In this document: one piece after another, positions 56,748 through 64,000 of the stretch
Layout of the letters: each line of letters begins with the position of its first letter
Numbering within the stretch: the first letter of the stretch is position 1
Source of the DNA: an uncultured Coriobacteriaceae bacterium
GTDB lineage: Bacteria; Actinomycetota; Coriobacteriia; Coriobacteriales; Atopobiaceae
Assembly (NCBI GenBank): GCA_902777325.1
Contig: CACYTH010000008.1
Span: forward strand, 1 to 64,000
Reading direction: 5' to 3'
DNA: 64,000 nt
Translations under genes and position numbers: made by a program
Notes under the pieces: generated by a model
What the model saw: only the letters and a program-made list of their open reading frames with translations
What the model was told of the DNA's origin: nothing
Database searches by the model: none

Positions 56748-56911
56748 CACAGTCACCTTTCGTCGGGTCAGGTAATCGTACCGAGCCGGTGTCATGCGCG
56801 ACAACCGTTCAACGTTAAGGATACGTAATGACTGCAAATTCCGTTATAGCCGCAGGTACGCGCGGACTCGCTTGAGAAGCGAACGGCAGATTTGTGTAAG
56901 GGATGTGTTGC

Positions 56912-57736
56912 CTAAAGCAAATCCAACGCCACCTGGCGCGCCTCGACCTCCCCTGCCGCCGTGTGCGCGAGCACGTTCACATGCGTGAAGCCGCATGCGA
57001 TGGCGCGCTCCACCGCGACGTCAAAGCTGCCGTTCAGGACCGTCGTCTGGTGGGCGTCGGAGTTGATGAAGATCTCGCCGCCCATGTCGTGCAGCGCGGC
57101 CAGGAGGCTCTGGCGCGGATAGAGCTCCGCCTTGCGGCCACGGTTGTGCGCACCGCAGTTGATCTCAAACGGCACGCCGCAGGCAACCAGATGCTCCATC
57201 GTCTCGAGGGCGGGGCCAACGTAGCGCGGGTCCTGCTCGTCGAAGGCGTGCAGCTGGTCGTTGAAGCGCGCGATCAGGTCGAAGTGACCGACAAAGGTGC
57301 AGTGCGTACGGTCCACGACCTGTGCCTCCAGCTCATAGTAGGAGCGGCACATGGCATACCAGTCGCCGCCAAAGAACTCGTCGCAGAGCCTTTGCGACAC
57401 CTCCGCGCTCCAGTCGACGGCGCGCGAGTAGCCCTCCGGGTGGACGTCCAGGTAATGCGTGGACCCGATCACGTACTCAGCCCCGGGGCAGAGGGCCGGG
57501 TCGTAGAGTGTGTCCAGCTCCACGCCGCAGAGGACATCGAGCCTCCCCGCCACTGCCTCCCGCAGGCGCGAGACCTCGGCAACGTAGGCCGGCCAGTCCA
57601 TGTGGATCTCCTCGTCCATATGACCCGAGAAGCCCAAATGCAGAAAACCGAGATCGAGGGCGCGTTGCACCATCTCCTCGGCTGTGTTGTCCCCGTCGCA
57701 GAAGGTGGTGTGGGTATGGTAGTTGGCCCTGAGCAT
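56912..57736 (-). CDS. PHP-domain histidinol-phosphatase-like protein
   Basis: A 274-residue PHP-family phosphoesterase of the HisK/HisJ type. Metal ligands are visible in NYHTHTTFCDG, GFSGHMDE, GVELDTLYD, VGSTHYLDV-like IGSTHYL, FVGHFDLI and FINSDAHQTT. The ATG at 57736 has GGAGG. No his operon is adjacent, so histidinol phosphate is likely but not proven; other phosphorylated substrates are possible. Confidence 0.88.
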   Translation of the reverse strand: MLRANYHTHTTFCDGDNTAEEMVQRALDLGFLHLGFSGHMDEEIHMDWPAYVAEVSRLREAVAGRLDVLCGVELDTLYDPALCPGAEYVIGSTHYLDVHPEGYSRAVDWSAEVSQRLCDEFFGGDWYAMCRSYYELEAQVVDRTHCTFVGHFDLIARFNDQLHAFDEQDPRYVGPALETMEHLVACGVPFEINCGAHNRGRKAELYPRQSLLAALHDMGGEIFINSDAHQTTVLNGSFDVAVERAIACGFTHVNVLAHTAAGEVEARQVALDLL

Positions 57737-57812
57737 GCGCGTTCCTCCGTCTCTGCCATACGCGCCGCGTTTCGCGCCCTTCATTATCGCCGAAACTCAG
57801 CGAAGCGGGAAG

Positions 57813-57834
57813 CCGACGTACACCCGACGTACAC
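57813..57834 (+). repeat. Tandem 11-bp direct repeat upstream of the glucosidase
   Basis: CCGACGTACAC occurs twice head-to-tail, ending 34 bp before the start codon and running into a TACACT that could be a -10. Direct repeats at this position can be activator or repressor sites. Confidence 0.45.
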
Positions 57835-57868
57835 TGGTGATGACCGCAATCAATTGTGAGGAGGACAC

Positions 57869-59539
57869 ATGAAAGAGCAGTGGTGGCAGCGCAGCGTTGT
57901 GTATCAGATCTATCCCAAGAGCTTCCAGGATTCCACGGGCAGCGGTACTGGCGACATCCCTGGCATCACCAGTCGTCTCCCCTACCTCGCCAAGCTGGGC
58001 ATCGACGTCATCTGGCTCTCGCCGGTCTACGAGAGCCCCATGGACGACAACGGCTATGACATCTCCAACTACCGCGCCATCTGGCCAGGCTTTGGGACGA
58101 TGGACGACTTTGACGAGATGCTTGCCACCGCGCACTCGCTCGGCATCAAGATCGTGATGGACCTCGTGGTCAACCATTCGTCCGACGAGCACGAATGGTT
58201 CAAGCAGAGCCGCTCGAGCCGCGACAACCCCTACCGCGACTACTACTATTGGCGCGACGCGGTTGACGGGCACGAGCCCTCCAACATGGGCGGCGTCTTT
58301 GGCGGCAGCATCTGGGAGTGGGACGAGACCACCCAGCAGTACTACCTGCATTGCTTCTCCAAGAAGCAGCCCGACCTCAACTGGGAGAACCCCCGCGTGG
58401 CCGACGAGGTCTTTGACATGATGGACTGGTGGCTGGCCAAGGGCGTGGACGGCTTCCGCATGGATGTCATTGGCATGATCGCCAAGGACACGAGCTTCCC
58501 CTCGGGCGAGCCCGGGCCGACCGGCTATGCGCCGCTCTCACCGCTGATCAACGACGATGGCGTGCACCCGCACCTGCAGGACATGCGCAGGCGTGTGCTC
58601 TCCAAGTACGACACCATGACCGTGGGCGAAGTGAGCGGTGCCACCGTGGAGACCGCCAAGAAGTACGCCAACCTGGACGGCAGCGAGCTGTCGATGGTCT
58701 TCCAGTTTGAGCACGTGAGCCTGACCGGCGACCCCGACCGTGGTAAGTGGGTGACCGACAAGCCGCGCCTGGTGGACCTCAAGCAGGTCTTCAATCGTTG
58801 GGAGACAGGCCTTGACGGCGTGGCGTGGAACAGCCTCTTCTGGGACAACCACGACCAGCCGCGTGCGGTGAGCCGCTGGGCCAACGACTCGGACGAGTGG
58901 CGCGAGCTGAGCGCCAAGATGCTCGCCACCTGCCTGCACCTCATGCAGGGCACCCCCTACATCTACCAGGGCGAAGAGCTGGGCATGACCAACTATCCCT
59001 TTGAGGACATGAGCCTTGTCAACGACCTTGAGGCACACGACGCCTACCGCATGCTGACGCAGGACTGCGGATGCAGCCACGAGGAGGCCATGGCCTGCAT
59101 GCGCGAGATCTGCCGTGACAACGCGCGCACCCCCATGCAGTGGGATGCGAGCCCCAAGGCGGGATTTACCACCGGCGAGCCGTGGCTGCCGATCAACCCC
59201 AACTGCGCCACCATCAACGCTGCAGCGCAGGTTGATGACCCAAGCTCGGTATTTGCGCACTACCAGGGGCTGATTGCGCTGCGCAAGCAGAGCGATCTGG
59301 TGGTGCACGGGCACTTCAGGCTGCTTGAGCCCGAGAGCGAGGAACTCTTTGTCTACGAGCGCGAGCTGGACGGGCAGAAGATGCTCGTGGTCTGTAACTT
59401 CACCGACCACGAGGTGGCGTGGCGGGTGCCAGAGGAGTACGCGGGAGCGGCGCTGGTTGAGGCTGCGTGCAACTACGAGGATGCTCCGCAGGCTGGCGTC
59501 GTGCGTCCGTACGAGGCGTTTGCGCTGATGGCGGAGTAA
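57869..59539 (+). CDS. GH13 alpha-glucosidase (oligo-1,6-glucosidase-like)
   Basis: A 556-residue cytoplasmic enzyme that releases glucose from short alpha-glucans or sucrose isomers. The GH13 motifs are DLVVNHSS, GFRMDVIGM (nucleophile Asp), TVGEVSG (acid Glu) and FWDNHDQPR (third Asp). The GFRMDV and MTVGEVSG forms fit subfamily 31. The C-terminal beta domain is present. GAGGAGG precedes the ATG. It is monocistronic with its own terminator. Exact substrate is not predictable. Confidence 0.94.
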   Translation: MKEQWWQRSVVYQIYPKSFQDSTGSGTGDIPGITSRLPYLAKLGIDVIWLSPVYESPMDDNGYDISNYRAIWPGFGTMDDFDEMLATAHSLGIKIVMDLVVNHSSDEHEWFKQSRSSRDNPYRDYYYWRDAVDGHEPSNMGGVFGGSIWEWDETTQQYYLHCFSKKQPDLNWENPRVADEVFDMMDWWLAKGVDGFRMDVIGMIAKDTSFPSGEPGPTGYAPLSPLINDDGVHPHLQDMRRRVLSKYDTMTVGEVSGATVETAKKYANLDGSELSMVFQFEHVSLTGDPDRGKWVTDKPRLVDLKQVFNRWETGLDGVAWNSLFWDNHDQPRAVSRWANDSDEWRELSAKMLATCLHLMQGTPYIYQGEELGMTNYPFEDMSLVNDLEAHDAYRMLTQDCGCSHEEAMACMREICRDNARTPMQWDASPKAGFTTGEPWLPINPNCATINAAAQVDDPSSVFAHYQGLIALRKQSDLVVHGHFRLLEPESEELFVYERELDGQKMLVVCNFTDHEVAWRVPEEYAGAALVEAACNYEDAPQAGVVRPYEAFALMAE

Positions 59540-59566
59540 CCCGCGCGTTTGGGCGACTTACGAGAA

Positions 59567-59605
59567 GGGTCCCAAGGCCAAGAGATTGGCCTTGGGACCC
59601 CTTTC
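59567..59605 (+). terminator. Glucosidase terminator
   Basis: A perfect 15-bp stem (59567-59581 with 59586-59600) with a GAGA loop is followed by CTTTC. It also faces the converging capsule operon. Confidence 0.88.
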
Positions 59606-59633
59606 AATGGCTTTCCATTGCCGTCGTTACGGG

Positions 59634-60302
59634 TTACCCCCGCAAAAGGCTGCCGTAATCGCGCATGGCTCGTGCCAGCAATTCATAGTGTTCCACGCAG
59701 TGCGCGTCGCTGGCGATGTAGCTCACGAGACCAGCGTTGAGCAGCGCCCGAGCGCATCTCCTGCCGCCGCCCATCAGACCGCCGGTCATGAAGTTCGCAC
59801 TCAGCTGCAGCTTGCAACCCATGCTCACAAACCGCTCGGCAAGGGCAAGGTCTTTGCGCACTGAGAGGTACCGCTCAGGGTGCGCGATGACCACGTCGTA
59901 GCCCATTCCCTGCAGCTCGAACACGGTGCGGTAGTACTCGGCAAACTGCGTGGGCTGAGCGCCGGTGTCCAGCTCCAGCAGCAGCGCCGCCTGGCCGTCA
60001 CCCGCAAAGCTCGGTCCTTGAATGCCCAGGTACGGGGCCCATCTCTCGACCCCGAGCCACGTGAGCTTGTTCCAGTTGACCTCGAAGCCCATGGTGAGCG
60101 GGAACCCGTCGGCGTGTGCCACGAGCTGGTCGTAGGCGTCCCACATGGCCTCGAAGTCGAAGTACGGGTCACGGCAGTGCGGCGTGCAGACGATGCTCGT
60201 CACGCCGGCCTTCTTCGCAGCCGACAGCATGGCCAGCGACTCGGAGAGGTCGCACGCGCCGTCATCGACGCCAGGCAGGATATGGCAATGGATGTCGCGC
60301 AA
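59634..60302 (-). CDS. Tyrosine-protein phosphatase CpsB-like
   Basis: A 222-residue PHP-type phosphatase that removes phosphate from the CpsD kinase. Metal ligands lie in DIHCHILPGVDDG, CTPHCRDP, GFEVN, VIAHPERY and SDAH. The start is a TTG at 60302, 9 bp after the cpsD stop. Orientation and order with cpsD and the Wzz-like gene are the standard Gram-positive capsule regulatory set. Confidence 0.92.
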   Translation of the reverse strand: MRDIHCHILPGVDDGACDLSESLAMLSAAKKAGVTSIVCTPHCRDPYFDFEAMWDAYDQLVAHADGFPLTMGFEVNWNKLTWLGVERWAPYLGIQGPSFAGDGQAALLLELDTGAQPTQFAEYYRTVFELQGMGYDVVIAHPERYLSVRKDLALAERFVSMGCKLQLSANFMTGGLMGGGRRCARALLNAGLVSYIASDAHCVEHYELLARAMRDYGSLLRG

Positions 60303-60311
60303 GGTCAGGCC

Positions 60312-61313
60312 CTACTCGTCCTCGTTTTGCATGTGCAGAGCCGAGGGACGCCTGCTCGTGGTTGGCGACGGAGCCTCCTCCCGTGGGGCGGGGGTGACCC
60401 CTCCCCTCGCAGGCGCGCTGCTTGCCTGCACGGTGCGGCCGGCAGCACTACGAACCCGCTCGCCTTCCATCACCTCTTTTGCGGACGGCATGCGTCGTGC
60501 CGAGGAGACGGACTTGCCTCCGCTGATGCTCGTCGCAGAATCGGAGGCGGAGGGCTTGCGACGACCGCCAAACAGTCCCTCGTGATGGTGGTGACGCTTC
60601 CGCCGCTTGCCGGAGCCGTCGTCCTCGTAGTCGTGATAGTAGCGGGAGTAGTAATAGTAGTCGGAGCCGGAGCGTTCGCAGTAGTTCATGATGACGCCGG
60701 CCACGTTGCCACCGGCCTTCACCAGCTGGTCGTAAGCTGCGGCAACCTGCTCGCGTCGGACAAAGTCCTCGCGCACCACGATGAACGTGGCGTCCACCAG
60801 ACGGCTGAGCACGGCCGCGTCCACAAACGCGCCGACGGGCGGCGTGTCAAACACCACGTAGTCGTAAGCGTCACAGACGATGGGCACAAAGCGCTCGAAC
60901 TGGCGGGAGTTGAGCAGGTCGCTGGGGTTGGGGATGCCGGGCTCCGCGTCGAGGAAGAACATGTTTGGCGCGTCAGTGGCCGTAACCGCCTGATCGACAG
61001 AAACGGCACCAGACAGCACGCTGTAGATCCCATGCTTGGCATGCGCCTTGAGGCGTCCGGCGAGCGTGGAGCGGCGCATGTCCGCCTCCACGAGAAGAAC
61101 CGTCTTGCCCGAGGAGGCGATGGCCCGGCAGAGGTTCTCCGCGACGAAGGACTTGCCCTCGTTGGGGATGGCGCTGGTGATGACGATGCTGCGTATGGGC
61201 TTGTCGACATCCATGAAGCGGATGTTGGCGAGGATGGTCTTGCAGGCGTTGCTGAGTCCACTGGTGTTGGTGTAATAGCCGTAGCCACCGTTTTGCCGCT
61301 TGAAGATACTCAT
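60312..61313 (-). CDS. BY-kinase CpsD-like tyrosine kinase
   Basis: A 333-residue cytoplasmic ATPase-kinase. Walker A' is SAIPNEGKSF (near 47-56), Walker A LLVEADMRRS and Walker B VVFDTPPVG. A tyrosine cluster (DYYYYSRYYHDY) near 220 is the expected autophosphorylation site; unusually it lies mid-protein and is followed by a 100-residue basic, His-, Ser- and Ala-rich tail. It is 3 bp from the Wzz-like gene, whose product supplies the membrane activator. Confidence 0.93.
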   Translation of the reverse strand: MSIFKRQNGGYGYYTNTSGLSNACKTILANIRFMDVDKPIRSIVITSAIPNEGKSFVAENLCRAIASSGKTVLLVEADMRRSTLAGRLKAHAKHGIYSVLSGAVSVDQAVTATDAPNMFFLDAEPGIPNPSDLLNSRQFERFVPIVCDAYDYVVFDTPPVGAFVDAAVLSRLVDATFIVVREDFVRREQVAAAYDQLVKAGGNVAGVIMNYCERSGSDYYYYSRYYHDYEDDGSGKRRKRHHHHEGLFGGRRKPSASDSATSISGGKSVSSARRMPSAKEVMEGERVRSAAGRTVQASSAPARGGVTPAPREEAPSPTTSRRPSALHMQNEDE

Positions 61314-61316
61314 GTC

Positions 61317-61982
61317 CTATCTCTCCTTTGACACGGGCACGTGGCCGATGACGGAAATGCCGAGCATGTCCTCGATCTCGGACCCGCTGTGAACGCGCGT
61401 GTCCAGGATGTCGTGGAGAATCAAGGCTGCAACTATCAGGAAGAAGCCAACCGGGAGAGAAAGGATGGTGTACTTCAACCTTGACGGGCCGCTTGGCTCG
61501 GTTGGAACCCTTGCTGGATTAATGACATTTACCGCGTCAAGATCCATGACTCGTATTGCAGTTTGCCCAATCTGCGCGGTCAGCTCATTGGCAACACTGG
61601 CTGCCATTCTGGGATCTTCAGCAGAAATATCGACCTTGATCACTCGCGTAGTGCTCGACGACTTGATGCTGATTCTAAAGTCGTCGAGATCTTCGAGCCC
61701 CAGCGCGCGAGCGGTGTCTTCTTGGAGCTGATCGTTGCGGGCAAGCTCGGCAAAGTCGTTCGCAAGCAGCTGCGAGGCGCTCAGGTCGTTATAGGTGACA
61801 GAGTTGCCGTTGTTATCGCTTACCGCTGTCTTGGCGAGAGCATAGATGCTCACTTCGGCCGTATACATGTCAGGCATGACGCCCCAACAGTAGCTTGCGG
61901 TAAGCAGTGCCAACATAAGCGGTATTGCGATGACGAGCCGCAAATGCGCACGTAAAAGACTCGACAACTCAGTTAGAGACAT
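61317..61982 (-). CDS. Wzz/CpsC-like chain-length and kinase-activating protein
   Basis: A 221-residue membrane protein with two membrane helices (about 15-37 and 172-192) enclosing an outside domain, as in CpsC. The short C-terminal cytoplasmic tail (DTRVHSGSEIEDMLGISVIGHVP) is the segment that activates CpsD. GAGGTG precedes the ATG. First of the three regulatory genes on this strand; an AT-rich 149-bp region lies upstream. Confidence 0.9.
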   Translation of the reverse strand: MSLTELSSLLRAHLRLVIAIPLMLALLTASYCWGVMPDMYTAEVSIYALAKTAVSDNNGNSVTYNDLSASQLLANDFAELARNDQLQEDTARALGLEDLDDFRISIKSSSTTRVIKVDISAEDPRMAASVANELTAQIGQTAIRVMDLDAVNVINPARVPTEPSGPSRLKYTILSLPVGFFLIVAALILHDILDTRVHSGSEIEDMLGISVIGHVPVSKER

Positions 61983-62131
61983 AAACGCACCTCACACATG
62001 TTTTATTACGCGTTGGAATGAGAGACGATCTTGAATCGCCATGGCATCTTAATTGTTGTAACTCGATAACATATTAGAATACGCGAGAGTCTTTACGGCT
62101 ATCTAAAATCGCCGGATGCGTACTAGGCGTT

Positions 62132-62638
62132 CTATTGTTCTAGGCGCCTGATCACGCGTGCGGGAACGCCGCCCACCAGCGTATTTGGAGCAATATCACC
62201 CGTAACTACCGCACCACCAGCAACGACGCATGACTCTCCAACTGTAACGTTATTGATGAAAAGACTCCTGATTCCAATCCATGAGCCGTTTCCCACCTTT
62301 TGTTCAAACGTCAGACCCGAACCCGCACGTCGGCAAGCATCACCAATCTCATGGCCGCCTGTCGAGAAGACCACCCAAGGGGCAACGTCCACGTTATCCC
62401 CAATCGAGACGCATCCATTGCCTTCAATGTAAAGGTCATGGCCAACCCAGGTGTGTTTACCAATGGCCAGGCAAGCTTTGCCGATGTGAATTGGGCCAAC
62501 AATGCAAGAGCCTTCGCCAACAGAAATGCCCGCCATCCTATAAAGCCAACGCTTAGCAGCAAAAAAACGGGTGCCATTCATCATGTTTGCGCTACCCAGG
62601 AAAATGATTCTCTTAAACTTCAGGACCATCGATAGCAC
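62132..62638 (-). CDS. Hexapeptide-repeat acyltransferase
   Basis: A 168-residue left-handed beta-helix transferase with [IV]G-x-x-type repeats from about 40 onward (ISVGEGSCIVGPIHIGKACLAIG and ITVGESCVVAGGAVV) and the end NTLVGGVPARVIRRLE. It probably O-acetylates a capsular sugar. The GTG start at 62638 has AAGGAG five bases upstream, within the 3' end of the flippase gene (26-bp overlap). Lower GC content than the genes to the left suggests an exchangeable capsule locus. Confidence 0.88.
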   Translation of the reverse strand: MLSMVLKFKRIIFLGSANMMNGTRFFAAKRWLYRMAGISVGEGSCIVGPIHIGKACLAIGKHTWVGHDLYIEGNGCVSIGDNVDVAPWVVFSTGGHEIGDACRRAGSGLTFEQKVGNGSWIGIRSLFINNVTVGESCVVAGGAVVTGDIAPNTLVGGVPARVIRRLEQ

Positions 62639-64000
62639 CGCGTCTCCTTCCGATCGGCATCATATTGCTAAACAGACGAGCAACCCGTTCCTTATTGGAT
62701 GCGTCAAGCGTAAGAATCCAACAGCTCGCGCAATACACAGTTGCCTCGACGATGGCCTCGACAACGAACCTCGACCATCCCGCAAGGGGCAACACATGCG
62801 ACAAGACGAGCCCTGCCACAACAGTCATGGCAGCGGGCACAAACCAATCCGCATAGGTATCCCGTGCAAAACTGCTCAATTTGAATCCGAGAAAACGATC
62901 GTAAAACACGCACATGCCCATAGTTCTCACAAAATATGCCACGCAGATAGCCAGGCAAGCCCCAACAGCACCAAAGGGACCGGAGAGCGCGTATCCCAAA
63001 ACCAAATTAGTAGCCGCCATTACGATGTAGGCGAGGCCCCTCTCCTTAACTCGCCCCACCGCGACGAGAGCCGTACCTTCTATCATCGTCGGGAGCTCCA
63101 CCAGCTCGGGCAGGATTAGCAGAAGCGTAGCGAGCCAGAGCGTGTCGTATTCAGGTCCCACCCAGCATGTGATGAAATCGTGTCCGATAGCTGCAAACAC
63201 GACGATGATTGCACCGGTAATGAGCAGCTGTATGCGGCCAACCCTAACCGCAAGAGCTTGAATGTTCTCCTCTGGACTATCGCCGTGCAAAACTCTCGTC
63301 ACCTTAGGCATGAACATTCCGTTAAGCGCATTGGCAACCGTCCAAACATAGCTCTCAAGGGATGAGGCGAGCCCGAACACGGCTATCTCTTTGGAATTCG
63401 ACACCATCGCAATAATCGAAGGCATCAATGCAAAGATAAAACGCTGGGCGATCTGCACAACCATCGTCCAAGCCGAGAAGCCGAGGACTTCACGAATCCT
63501 CAACTCACCGCAACGGGTGAAAGCCGGTGATATGCCCGTGTCGCGCCTCACGATGGCAATTTTCACCGCACCAAACACAAGGCCAACGGCTGCGTTGATC
63601 ACCACCAGCGCATACACGCCGGCACCCATAACCAGGGACACGACGATGAGCCCTACTGTGAGCACCCTCCGTGCAAGATTGCATCCGTTCAACTTGACGA
63701 ATAGCTCGTTGGCTTCGAGCATGCCGTTCAGCGAGGCCAGGGGGAATGACACGACACTGTAGAGTGCCGCCACTATGAAGAGCCTCTTAAATACGATGAG
63801 TTGACCCGCTGAAAGTCTCGCGTATATTGCATCCGCGTTGAGGTAAACCACAAGCAGCACCACGAAGAGAAGAGCCGCAATGCCGAAATAGAGCCTCAAC
63901 ACCATCCCTAAGAACTCGTTTGCTGATTGCTCATCGCCCTCAGCGTAGTACTTGGAGAGAAACCGCGACACTGCATCTCCAAGGCCAAAGTCCATGACAA
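62613..64000 (-). CDS. Polysaccharide flippase (Wzx-like), 5' end beyond the window
   Basis: At least 460 residues of a multi-helix lipid-linked sugar flippase (MVF/MATE fold). The first visible residues (DFGLGDAVSRFLSKYYAEGD) are an internal motif of the family, so the gene starts outside the window. About 12 hydrophobic segments remain. It overlaps the acyltransferase gene. It is more AT-rich than the first flippase at 32.7 kb and not closely alike in sequence. Confidence 0.9.
   Translation of the reverse strand, partial: VMDFGLGDAVSRFLSKYYAEGDEQSANEFLGMVLRLYFGIAALLFVVLLVVYLNADAIYARLSAGQLIVFKRLFIVAALYSVVSFPLASLNGMLEANELFVKLNGCNLARRVLTVGLIVVSLVMGAGVYALVVINAAVGLVFGAVKIAIVRRDTGISPAFTRCGELRIREVLGFSAWTMVVQIAQRFIFALMPSIIAMVSNSKEIAVFGLASSLESYVWTVANALNGMFMPKVTRVLHGDSPEENIQALAVRVGRIQLLITGAIIVVFAAIGHDFITCWVGPEYDTLWLATLLLILPELVELPTMIEGTALVAVGRVKERGLAYIVMAATNLVLGYALSGPFGAVGACLAICVAYFVRTMGMCVFYDRFLGFKLSSFARDTYADWFVPAAMTVVAGLVLSHVLPLAGWSRFVVEAIVEATVYCASCWILTLDASNKERVARLFSNMMPIGRRRGAIDGPEV

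Overview
The window is GC-rich, densely coded and almost entirely without tRNA or rRNA genes. Gene content and style point to a Coriobacteriia actinomycete, most likely of the Olsenella/Atopobium group: a monomeric [FeFe] hydrogenase, a GSI-type glutamine synthetase homologue, VTC plus DUF4956, a DUF3793-flavodoxin pair, Feo iron uptake, ApbE/NusG-II/Gx, and many GTG and TTG starts behind strong AGGAGG-type ribosome binding sites. The taxon is inferred from gene content and was not tested. Most genes lie on the minus strand.

Layout, left to right. 1-6.2 kb: a palindromic repeat, DUF4956 and VTC polyphosphate-type proteins, ligA, and a LytS-like sensor kinase with a receiver-SARP-type regulator. 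6.5-9.5 kb: copper module csoR-copA with a textbook promoter/operator; copA is fused to a C-terminal CopZ-like domain that has its own internal start signals. 9.5-12.8 kb: tcdA, htrA and an OmpR-type regulator with a degenerate receiver. 13-17 kb: polar amino-acid ABC transporter with two binding proteins and a permease carrying an extra exported domain. 17.5-18.8 kb: a GSI-family protein that has lost most metal ligands. 19-23 kb: gpmA with a duplicated tail, flavodoxin, DUF3793, a 36-residue membrane peptide, enolase. 23-27 kb: the feo iron operon. 27-30 kb: apbE, NusG-II protein and an ECF S-T fusion, perhaps a flavinylation or electron-transfer module. 30-43 kb: ppc, a flippase, an ArfB-like factor, two CapA paralogues flanking aspS, a HAD phosphatase, an unknown 98-residue protein, and the hydrogenase. 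43-49.7 kb: RluA, LysR, an unannotated 45-residue gene, NhaC, hisS, two tandem-repeat blocks and ilvE. 49.9-53.5 kb: nadA-nadB-nadC-niaR for NAD synthesis. 53.6-57.7 kb: a membrane-anchored SurA-like protein, phosphate transporter genes, a PHP phosphatase. 57.9-59.5 kb: a GH13 glucosidase. 59.6-64 kb: the edge of a capsule/exopolysaccharide cluster (CpsB, CpsD, Wzz, acyltransferase, flippase), where base composition turns visibly more AT-rich.

The best candidates for new biology are the GSI-like protein with lost active-site residues, the copA-copZ nested gene, the ECF S-T fusion beside ApbE and NusG-II, the ABC permease with an exported domain, the small peptide genes at 21.4 kb and 44.9 kb, and four families of structured non-coding repeats. 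No complete phage, insertion sequence or CRISPR array was seen.
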